From Kipferlia bialata (Eukaryota; Fornicata): DNA of 31,456 nt. Numbering within the stretch: the first letter of the stretch is position 1; every line of letters begins with the position of its first letter. The position numbers and the translations under genes were made by a program. Below are positions 23,501-31,456 of the stretch, one piece after another. The notes beneath the pieces are model-generated. The model had not been told where the DNA came from, made no database searches, and saw nothing but the letters and a program-made list of their open reading frames with translations. The stretch lies in NCBI GenBank assembly GCA_003568945.1, contig BDIP01000107.1, positions 1 to 31,456 of the forward strand. The letters are read 5' to 3'.

Positions 23501-26500
23501 ACGGATTCCTCCTAACAGCGGTCGCGTGCTCAAGACACTTTGTCACCTCCCTAGCGATAGACTTGCGCACTGCCTCCAGCTGCTGTAGCATAGCAGTACG
23601 AACACTGTCGCTAGTCTCCTGTGATGGCCGGAAGGTTGCAGTCACGACCTTATCATAGCCTCGTAGTCCAACGAGAGTGCTCATATCCGTCTCACACAGC
23701 CACTGTGCCCGGTCTGATGGTGAGGGAAGTTACAACACGATAGCGCTCTTCATTTAGAGACTACAACCCAATTTGTACAGACATGAGAGAACTATTGCTC
23801 ACCAATGATTGTTACCAGCAAGAGAGGTGCATCACTGTCTTCCCCACTGAACACAATCTGAGGTCAGTCTTGATGGGTCACCACACATTGAACACATGTA
23901 TGGTAACTCATATACACGGGCTCATACCTGGTTCTTGAGGTACTCTAGGTCCTGTGTGTCCCACGATTGTTCTTCTATATCCTCAGTATCTGTGGACTCC
24001 TCAGATTCAGAGCCAAGAGATACAAGGCTGGCTTTGACCACAAGTCTGGGACCTCTGGAGGAGAGGTGCAGTTCAAACCTATGTTAGCGATCAGTGTAAG
24101 AATAAACCAGAACAGTATGGAGATCATACAACGACAGATAATATATGGGCACTCACCCCCTGCTGAGAATGAAGGATGAATCGTTTGTCAAACGACTAGT
24201 GCTGCTCCCCTCACTGTCCTCGATCAACTGCCTCAGTCCTGAGATCTCACTCTGTACAAAGAGTAATACCCGGAGATACTTCTGATAGTCTACGCTTGCC
24301 AGTCTGGACAGAAGGACCTCCAGTGGCAGTCTAGCCTTGAGATAGTGGATGGGTGACTTGGCGTCTACTATGAAGGCAGTGAACTCTCTGACCACACTCA
24401 GTGATGCGGTTGTGCCTCTGTGTCTGATCTGTCCCAGCAGATTGGCGGTGGATATGGTCTGCCCCGTGACAAATGAGAGTGTATCTTGGCACTCCCCTGC
24501 CCCGGCCTGGTAGAACTCAAGGGCACCGGGCACCTGACTCAGCCCCACCAGAAAGGAGAGGAGGGGGGTACAGTCGCTGTCCTGGAGGTAACATGCCCCA
24601 TGGGCTATGGCTGACATTCTCTCCCCGAGGGCATTTAGCCTTGAGAGGCTGTCGGTGTCCACGGCACCCAGGGCAGAGAGAGTGAGGATGAGGTGTGGCT
24701 GGACGGCAAGGACATCATTGATAGCACACAGGGACTGGATGTAGGCCTCCCATCCCCTACCAGCCGGAATGTGGACAGGTGAAGAGTCGGGTAGCTGGGC
24801 TAACACTCGGAAGGGGACAGAAGAGAGAACAGAAGCTAATTCCATTCCAACAGTCCTGTCACGTAGTCTGCAGAGTAGGTCCTCCATACGGCTGGTTAGG
24901 CTGATAAGGTCCTCCCAAGACCCCTCCGCCGAGTCATTGGTGGTCTCTAGAATGGCACCGGGATGAGCAAGGAAGTACTTGTAGAGCTCTGTAGTACTGT
25001 AGTCTCCCACTTCTCTAGCTGAAGCAGGGAAGGATGAGGCGGTGAGAATGCCTGAAACGTCTGAGATAGGAGATGCCTGGGCACTCTGGAGAAGAGACTC
25101 TATAGTGGAGCATGCAGTAGTGAGCGCTGCACCGAATTGTCCAGCTGACACAGGCGGGAAAGTGAGTAGATGATGGAGGCGTGACAGGATCCCTGATGCC
25201 TGCTCGAAAGTGTCCAGGGCGGCTGGCACCACGCCTGAGCACTCTCCCAGCCCAAGTGCAGTGCACAGAGCCACAACAGTAGCGGTGGGGACCCTCTGAG
25301 TCTGACCACACACAGGTCCAAGAATCACTGACAGTGGGGTAGCTGTCTGCTTAGTCTGCAACTCAGCGATAGAGACAACGTGCTGCAGGAGCCTAGGGTA
25401 CTGTAATAGCATAGGTCTAGCCAGAACCTCTGCCACAGTCCACTCTACGGAGAAGAGACCCGCATGCGTCGCAGCCAGCAGCACAACGCTAGTCTGGGCT
25501 GGGTACTCGTTGAAGGGCAGGGACCCTAGGAATGCAAGTGAGGACTGGCTACCACCGATGGAGAGTGACCAACGCTAGAGTCAGTACATGGGGAGGGGGA
25601 AGCGTCACAGAGCACCAACACACATGAAGTGGATATATATATATACATTCACAAGTAGCTCTAGCTCCAGCTGTAGCTGTATCTTATACCGGATGCGATA
25701 CTTGTGACTGTATTGTGCCGTGTATTCATTGTGGATACGCTACCTCGAAGACCATGTCCCAGAAGCCAGAGTAAGGAAAGGTGTTGACCATCAGCAATAG
25801 GTCCTTGGAGCGCGATGATGAGAGTAACCCAGACCCTGCAACATAGCGTCCATACAGCGGGGCAACCGACTCTAGCGCCTCCCTGAACCCAGCAAGTGCA
25901 GCCAGCTTGAGTATCTCGTGTGTGACTACAGACGGCTTGTGTGGCCCATGCCGCTCCTGTGACACAGCGAAGCACAGCGCTGCGCCGGCAGGACTGAGAC
26001 GCTGTGTAAGAGAGTCACCGGTGTGGAGGGTTCTCACCACATCAGCCTCTGCTAGGCTGCGGGCGACATCTCGTCCACACCGTGGCAGAGAGTCAGCTGC
26101 AAACAGCTCTGAGGGGTCAAAGCCGTGGAAGATGCCTGGTCCCTTGGCAACGAGACCAGCCACACCAGAGAGAGGGGACACCACCGTGACAGCATCTGAG
26201 AGGGACCGGTGCACCCGTAGCTTGTGGGGACGGGGGTCAAGGCCTGGGAAGACGGGCTTGCCCCTGGGGCAGGTAAAGCCTCTCGCCCGGGAACAAACAC
26301 TCACAATTGCCATTCTCAGACCCACCCGGTCAGAGCACCACCTCATGGCTGTTGATACAAGGAGAGATGTGGCAGTGGTCAAATCAGAGCCGGGTCTCAG
26401 CCTCCCCGACTTGGTGAGCACCACGCCCAGATAGATCCCAGTGCCCCCAAGGAGACTCCTGCGATAAGTAATTGCTTTGTAAAGTATCAAATGGTACTCT

Positions 26501-27849
26501 GGGTAGCCACAGCATTGCATACCTATTTCTATCTCTCTCTCCCCTGGCTACACTCATGACTGGGTATGGCTGGTCAGTCTCCCACTCTCTGTGAGAGAAC
26601 AGTCCTCCACCAAAGCTACACTAGAGTGAGAGATATAGTCAAGCTCTCACGTCCACACAGAACTCTAGTACTAGGTATAGTGGGCAGACTGCTGGAGGGG
26701 GTATTCCTTGAAGCACTGTACTCTATGGTGAGTATAAATATATAGATCCCATACACATTACACACCGAACACTGTTATATACCTTGAAGTACTGTGTCTC
26801 AGCAGCACTGGAGATCGTGGGGGTGATCTGTGTGTGTACGATGGTGACATGGTCATGGCTGAGGTAAGCAATCTTTGTACCAGTAGTCTCCCTACATTGT
26901 ACTTCAACTGACAGGTATACTGCAGGCCGTACCTGACAAGTTGCGATAGAGGTCGGGCTACAGACCAAAGTGGGCCAACGTGGACTACAGCTCTACCAGC
27001 TCTGAGTTGAGATGTATGGCGGAGAGATGGTATCTATACAGTCTCTACAGAAATTATTCAGTGTCATATAGAAACCCTCAGAGAGGTATTCAAATTGTCT
27101 ACATGGAGTCCATAGACACGTACCCGAACCCGATTATGTGAACAAATAATCAGTATTAGGGTGGCATACACTCTCTCTCACCTGCTGGAATCAACTGCAA
27201 AGAGCAGGTCAACTGGTTTGGGTTGGTGGCGTTGGGGTGCAACTGCCTGTGGTGCCGCTGTGCCTTCCTTCCGCGGGATACCGCCGTCCCCTTTTCCCAT
27301 GTGGTAGAAGTACAGGCTGCTATTCAGTTTCTAAGGGCAGGTTACTGGTACTGGGTTTGTAAAGAACGTGTGTAGAGAAGCACAAGCCGGCAAGCGAGGG
27401 ATTTTGGCTACACGATCTTCTGTATATGAGGGTCTCAATTGACCTCCTCTCTACACAAATGATTTCGAGCCAAGCTGTCTGCGGGTTTCATTCAGTGGCG
27501 ACTCCTTCAGCAAGACCCGAGAATGTATATCCACACCTTTGTATGCGGAGAATGAACACAACTCCTATCTTGATACAATTGCACACGCAAAAGGGAAAGA
27601 TAATCTTGTCTGATACGATAACCGCAGGTGTTTTGTAATATACGAGTTCCACGAGAGTAGTATCGAGTCGATACTGTCGTCTGACTGGTCAGAGGAAAAC
27701 GAAGGGACAAGAAGTCATCAGTAGGTTACCTGTGGTGACTTGCCGTCGAATGATATCAGAGCAGCATCGCCACTGTAGACCTCGCAAACACTTCCCCATC
27801 CGACGATTCTCTCATACAATGAACACCTGTTTCTAGAGCGTGAACACAT
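14575..27849 (-). CDS. RNF213/mysterin-like giant AAA+ protein
   Basis: Twenty-three exons, 5' to 3': 27849-27730, 27684-27644, 27609-27537, 27504-27455, 27419-27368, 27330-27182, 27042-26997, 26932-26783, 26722-26651, 26620-26523, 26458-25744, 25574-24157, 24078-23928, 23857-23803, 23713-21360, 21290-21160, 21104-20783, 20695-20498, 20438-20239, 20176-20027, 19971-19672, 19636-19328, 19291-14575; about 3956 residues (human RNF213 about 5200), every junction in phase. Evidence for family: Walker A GEPGTSKSLAL with LFVFDELG (AAA3, about 2006/2077), GDGGTGKT with FLDEIN (AAA2, about 1703/1764), a possible AAA1 loop TPGQGKT (about 1322), RLFGLRDMFFLAH, VPVHPDFKLVICMS and LLHRLEK. All match stretches I recall from human RNF213, a cytosolic ubiquitin ligase. 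No RING is present. A Cys/His cluster at about 3305-3339 (C-x8-C ... H-x2-C-x2-C) sits where the RZ finger lies. Residues about 925-975 include an acidic Ser patch. The N-terminus is unrecognised, and the start is chosen as the first in-frame Met that needs no extra exon. Confidence 0.88.
19292..19327 (-). other. 36-base micro-intron (example of a set)
   Basis: GTACTAG...TTCTCAG, removed to join the AAA4 exons in phase. Others in the same gene: 26621-26650 (30 bases), 27505-27536 (32), 27610-27643 (34), 19637-19671 (35), 27420-27454 (35) and 27331-27367 (37). These are close to the smallest spliceosomal introns known in any eukaryote. Confidence 0.75.
20729..20754. repeat. Trinucleotide (ACT)n repeat in intron
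   Basis: A short run of ACT units inside the 87-base intron just before the Walker A exon of AAA3. It is non-coding in the model. Confidence 0.7.
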
Positions 27850-28028
27850 TATGTAAGAGATATCCTCCTCGCCGTTGAGACCGTCAAGTAATGGAAGCAC
27901 TTCCTAGCCTAAGAGCGGTATACATAGGTCTTCATTCCAGAAAGCATTCTTCAATACCTCAACTGTACCACAGGGTCCTAACTTAGGACTCCTAAGTGAG
28001 TCACGTAAATCGACAAGTCTGGGTAGAT
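27850..28028. promoter_or_regulatory. Head-to-head spacer or extra 5' exons of the large gene
   Basis: Only 179 bases separate the chosen start of the RNF213-like gene from the start of the Kelch-like gene, so both promoters should lie here. The minus strand stays open upstream of the chosen Met (EVLPLLDGLNGEEDISYI, from 27903), and a further exon can be read at 28018-27958 (LVDLRDSLRSPKLGPCGTVE) across a 54-base intron. No in-frame start codon lies upstream short of the Kelch gene, so either these are chance frames or the large gene starts inside its neighbour. Confidence 0.5.
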
Positions 28029-29140
28029 ATGAGCGAGTGGTTCCACGTGCTGAGAGCGAGAGAGACAGATGAAAGGATGTATGGACTCTACTCGGTTGGA
28101 GGGAACCAAATGGTTGGTCTGGCCCGGAACTGGGGTGTAGCTAACAAGACCAGAAGGTGAGAAGCAGTGGAGCCTGTTCTTGTGGAGTATATGACATTGA
28201 CGTATTGTCTCATCTCAGGCTCTATCTCTGGACACTCCACCCTGGCTTATCCCTCACCACGGAGAGGTTACCTGTACCCGAGTGGGGGAAATACGCAAGT
28301 GTACAGCTGTGCTCATCATGCACGGGCCACATAGTTGCCCATGTTACTTATGAGAAGGACGAGAGTCCACTGAGTTGGTACAGAGCTGTGCTGAGAACTG
28401 AGGTGTGGATGCTTCGACTCGATGACATGCACTGGAAGAGATTTGAGCAGACGGATGACACCCATACCCCACCTCCTAGGAAGCCGTGGGTGGTGGGTTG
28501 CGTATCTGACGGCTATATAATGGCTGGGGGGACAGACAAATTCACAGCTGCCCTCAATCCATTACACATCTGCACCGACTTCTCGCTTCTAGACCTTGAC
28601 AGGGAGAGATGGCAACAGCTGCCACACCGAATACCTCGCAAGGTACAGAGGCAGACACAAACGGAATGGATCGTCTGCGGTAATTCGCTCTCTTCGAATG
28701 GATACCGACGCAAGAGAAGCATAAGGAACGTCAGGACCGTATCAGTGACCAGTGGCTTGATTCTATCACCTGTCACTGAAGAGATTGAAGGGTCCTGGGT
28801 TAGAGTGGGAGGCTTCAACCTCGCCATAAGGGTCTCTGGTGTCACACCCCCGGCAGTTCCTGTATTCAAGGTGGACGTATATGACCCTATCTCTGGTGAT
28901 GTCAAACATATAGAGGTAGTTCCTTCACCCAGTTACAGACAGAAGACCAATGAGCCAGTGTGCACCTCCTCTGACACATCTTCAGACATTTCTGAGGATT
29001 CTGAGGGGACCTATTACGATTATCCCATAACCTGTCTCATTCACCCCACCACCTTGGTGTTGTTCAACTACTCTGAGGTAACAGTGGTCGATATTGATAT
29101 GGAGTCTCTGACAGAGTTCATGAGCAGCTATGAGCAATAG
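28029..29140 (+). CDS. Kelch-like beta-propeller protein
   Basis: Two exons, 28029-28156 and 28219-29140, joined by a 62-base intron; 349 residues ending in TAG. The start MSEWFHVLRARETDERMYGL is the first ATG and the phase closes exactly. Kelch-type blade signs: LYSVGGNQMVGL near the N-terminus, then VWMLRLDDMHWKRFEQ and FSLLDLDRERWQQLP, each with the hydrophobic strand and Trp-spaced pattern, and the double-Gly strand GYIMAGGT. An Asp/Ser-rich stretch (SSDTSSDISEDSEGTYYD, about 290-310) precedes a last strand FNYSEVTVVDIDMESLTEF that likely closes the propeller. Propellers of this kind bind partner proteins; no catalytic residues are visible. It is divergent from the RNF213-like gene and probably shares its promoter region. 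The blades are weak, so another propeller type is possible. Confidence 0.75.
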
Positions 29141-29496
29141 TCATTCACATGCCTACTCTCTGGTTCATGACTCTTGACATGGCTGTGCAAAGAGAATGTC
29201 TATCTACTACAGTATCTTCGCATTAAGAAGGTAATTCAACCATTTTACTGAAAGAATGTCAAAAGAATAGAAGTTAGTGGATGTAACTGCATACTTGTAC
29301 GAGAGTCACAAACAGTGCGAAAGTGTCATGATTGCTCAGTTCATAGGCTATGAGCCTCATAGCGTTTGTGAAACCATTGGATAACAACAGCAGTGCTGTG
29401 TCAGCATACATCTGGCTACCCATAGAGCTACCATATAGCAGGAGATATAACGTAAAGACACTCGACATGTATTTATAGTACACCTTCTTTAGCCTA
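29141..29496. other. Convergent spacer with possible alternative last exon (29274-29427, -)
   Basis: 356 bases between two convergent genes. On the minus strand 29427-29274 stays open and reads protein-like (MYADTALLLLSNGF, MRLIAYELSNHDTF). If the MGTRG-type gene used a donor at 29536 (GAGAG then GTGCAA) and the acceptor at 29428, it would join this exon in phase and end at 29274, giving about 262 residues in place of 224. The donor is weaker than most here, so the unspliced ending is preferred. Confidence 0.4.
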
Positions 29497-30811
29497 CTAC
29501 TCCTGGTGGTGTGTGTCCAGCATCAGCTGGTTGCACCTCTCATGCGGGATACCACTCTCTGGGAGTTCAGTGAGGAGTGACACCAGTCTGTCAGTGTTGA
29601 CATCAGACATGCCAATGACGATACTGAGAGGAACCTGGATGAGATACATAGTCTTGTTGAATTCCAACCAATAGTATCAAAGTGAGAGTGTGTGGCAATG
29701 ATTGTATATGGGTGATATATACAATCACCCACCTCAAACAAGAGACTGACCCCTCTCCTGACCTCTCCATCCATGTCTGGCTCAGGGTGGATAGTACAGT
29801 AACGTCCTTGGGGAGTGTTGTCACTGTTGGTGGTGGCATAAATTTCCAGAGTCTCTGAGTGTGAGTGAATAGAGAGTTCTATAAAGGACAAGAAATCTAT
29901 GTATATTTCTATGATACTGCTACGTAAGAAGAATGAGGTAAGTTGTAGGTATATATCATTTTCACAGTTTCAGTGACATTCTACCTGAGTCCACGTTGAT
30001 GATATATGCCCACTCACAGAACAGACCATCTAGCAGAAACCTGGGGTTGAGAGAAACATTCTACTTCTAATAGAGCATTTAGACATACAGGCACATTCAG
30101 ACTCCTCAACAAGAAGTGTAAACACTGAGATGCACATACTCAGAGGTGTAGACAGTATATATATTCCATGGGAGATTTAGAAATGTATTGCAATATAAAT
30201 GTATAATACAGTATATAGCTACTGGTGAACAGTATACTGCACCCATTACACTCTGTGACATAACATACACTGTACTCACTCTGCGTTCCCGGGTATGCAT
30301 CCCACCCTCCTGTACCAGTCTAGACTGCGGGAGTACTCGAGGCTCAGGTAGTGCCATCCTGTTGCATGTCTCCGCCACTTGACAACAAGAGCGATCAGCC
30401 TGCCAACTATGTGTTAGGTTGCAACATCTATCATCCAGAGTGTCATTGTTACACCATGATAATAGTATGGTACATATATACCTATCCCGAGATAGCCGAA
30501 TGTGGGAGCATCGTCCTCATCCACCAGGTCCATACGCCTTGCAATACTCCTCAGCCTCTTGACACTGCCAATCTGCTGAATGAACCTGATGACCTGGGGA
30601 TAGAAAGAGGAGAAGAAGGTAGAATAGTCTAGTGGTAAGGTGGGGGGGGGGGGGGGCAACAAGGGGCGCTGCTACAACAAGGCGATTTGTTGACAGTATG
30701 TATTCACTCAAGTACCTCCTCTCCGAGACAGTCTGGGTAACTGTCCTTGTCATTATAGGCAACCTTGTCCTCTCCTCTCACCCTGAACCCATGTGCTCCT
30801 CTTGTACCCAT
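29497..30811 (-). CDS. MGTRG-type conserved protein of unknown function
   Basis: Six exons, 5' to 3': 30811-30716, 30593-30482, 30406-30280, 30040-29985, 29878-29733, 29634-29497; 224 residues, all phases consistent, ending in TAG. The N-terminus MGTRGAHGFRVRGEDKVAYN followed by DSYPDCLG matches the start of a family of short hypothetical proteins that I recall from many microbes and some viruses, whose members begin MGTRG, continue G-F/I-R-x-N/R-G, and have YN-x2-DSYP. Their function is not known to me. Middle features: YSRSLDWYRRVGCIPGNAEF, then FCEWAYIINVDS, a Trp/Tyr strand followed by a second strand ETLEIYATTN, as if a small beta sheet closes the fold. No signal peptide or membrane segment is seen. 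It is divergent from the possible phosphatase gene to its right. Confidence 0.75.
30642..30656. repeat. G15 homopolymer in intron
   Basis: Fifteen G on the plus strand, read as C15 within the first intron (30715-30594) of the MGTRG-type gene, just upstream of its acceptor. It resembles the C-rich tracts at 8211-8233 and at the window ends. Confidence 0.85.
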
Positions 30812-31085
30812 TGGGACAGGTCGCAGAGATTCCTATGTTGCTGGAGGTTCTAATATCCCGCCCACACCTAGTGTAAGTGCAGGCTACGGAAGAGAGGCGA
30901 CGGCATCACTGTCTCTCCACGCTTTCAGACTCATGAACCGAATCGGAGATTCACAATTCTCCGAAACGATTGCCGGATTTCCCTTTACTCTAGAGCCAAG
31001 TCTAACCTTCTCTTTGCACAATTTGCACCAAGTTAGCTGCATTTTTGACAGCCAGTGCACTACTTTGCATAACATCAGTCCCTAG
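30812..31085. promoter_or_regulatory. Divergent spacer, possibly with a first exon on the plus strand
   Basis: 274 bases between the start of the MGTRG-type gene and the first supported exon of the phosphatase-like gene. The plus strand is open across it. ATG at 30933 (MNRIGDSQFSETIAGF) with a donor at about 31032 would join the next exon in phase, but the support is weak. No promoter motif is recognised. Confidence 0.4.
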
Positions 31086-31377
31086 GAACCCGAGGGTTGC
31101 TGGAAGGCTTGTGTGTGCATGGTGGGTCCCGCAACAGATCCCGCGGTAGATGGCGGTCTTCACGCCACTGTGATAGGCCGCCCCCGCCCCTTCCTGCCCA
31201 AGGAGCTTGGCAAGGGGCACCATGATACACTGGGCTTGGAGCAGAGTGGGTGTGTGACTCTGTCTGACGGGCATGGGCACTGTGACACATACGCCCTGTC
31301 GACAGTGCTGTCAAGGGAGGCATCCAACGCAGATGTGTATGCTGCCATGGAGAGACAGATGCACATGCTCGAGGAAG
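31086..31377 (+). CDS. Possible PP2C-type phosphatase, 5' part only
   Basis: One exon of 97 codons plus one base, starting after a CCCTAG acceptor and ending at the donor GGTGTGTG. The frame reads EPEGCWKACVCMVGPATDPA and later GRPRPFLPKELGKGHHDTLG, then CVTLSDGHGHCDTYALSTVL. A hydrophobic strand ending in SDGHG, with an upstream Asp (HHD), resembles the first two metal-binding motifs of PP2C-type Ser/Thr phosphatases, where each Asp holds a catalytic metal ion. Only the N-terminal part is present and the remaining motifs would lie beyond the right poly-C tract. An internal Met at 31119 could also be the start. The family call rests on one short motif, so it is tentative. Confidence 0.45.
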
Positions 31378-31407
31378 GTGTGTGTGGTGTGTGTCTGGCT
31401 GTGTTCT

Positions 31408-31408
<1 letters not shown>

Positions 31409-31456
<48 letters not shown>
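31409..31456. repeat. Poly-C tract at right window edge
   Basis: Forty-eight uninterrupted C, lying in the intron that follows the phosphatase-like exon. Likely a sequence or assembly limit, as on the left. Confidence 0.9.

Noticed and set aside
27904-27960. In-frame TAG read as Gln, hinting at the hexamitid genetic code
   Set aside because: The TAG lies in a 54-base GT-AG intron that joins its flanks in phase, and TAG ends three gene models in the window.
1-31456. Bacterial or viral origin of the DNA
   Set aside because: Dense GT-AG introns, no operons with ribosome-binding sites, and no capsid, polymerase, integrase or terminal-repeat features were found.

Overview
The window looks like nuclear DNA of an intron-rich, gene-dense microbial eukaryote. 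Genes are broken into many short exons by GT-AG introns, most of 30-200 bases. Intergenic gaps are a few hundred bases, stops are TGA and TAG with the standard code, and composition is near balanced. A kinase/Kelch/LRR-rich, compact but intron-rich genome fits a free-living fornicate flagellate such as Kipferlia; that placement is inference and not shown by any marker gene here. I saw no rRNA, tRNA, CRISPR array or transposable element. Both ends of the window run into poly-C tracts, which look like sequence or assembly limits.

Left third (1-14252): three protein-kinase genes of one family. Gene 1 (103-2515, +) is cut at its 5' end and carries an unrecognised C-terminal domain. Gene 2 (7535-2671, -) and gene 3 (8316-14252, +) are divergently transcribed paralogs. 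Each has a kinase domain, a linker and leucine-rich-repeat-like exons, and many introns sit at matching positions and phases. All three use DLG in place of DFG. Their activation segments (DLG to APE) grow from 28 to 68 to about 161 residues; the longest holds a dense Asp/Ser tract.

Middle (14575-27849, -): one very large gene, 23 exons resolved, about 3956 residues, clearly related to the giant AAA+ ubiquitin ligase RNF213 (mysterin). Its AAA2 and AAA3 nucleotide motifs look intact. AAA4 has lost the motifs I recall from the human protein, no RING finger is present, and a diverged Cys/His cluster sits where the RZ finger should be. Its 5' exons are tiny and separated by 30-54-base introns, while its last exon is 4717 bases long.

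Right end (28029-31377): a two-exon Kelch-like gene (+) head-to-head with the RNF213-like gene; a six-exon gene (-) whose start matches a widespread MGTRG-type protein of unknown function; and the 5' part of a possible PP2C-type phosphatase gene (+), cut by the right poly-C tract.

Exon models were built by hand from splice sites, reading frame and paralog comparison. Total coding lengths come out in frame for every gene, which is the main internal check. Kinases, an AAA+ ubiquitin-ligase relative, a phosphatase and propeller/LRR scaffolds suggest signalling and protein-quality functions, but nothing here shows that they work together.
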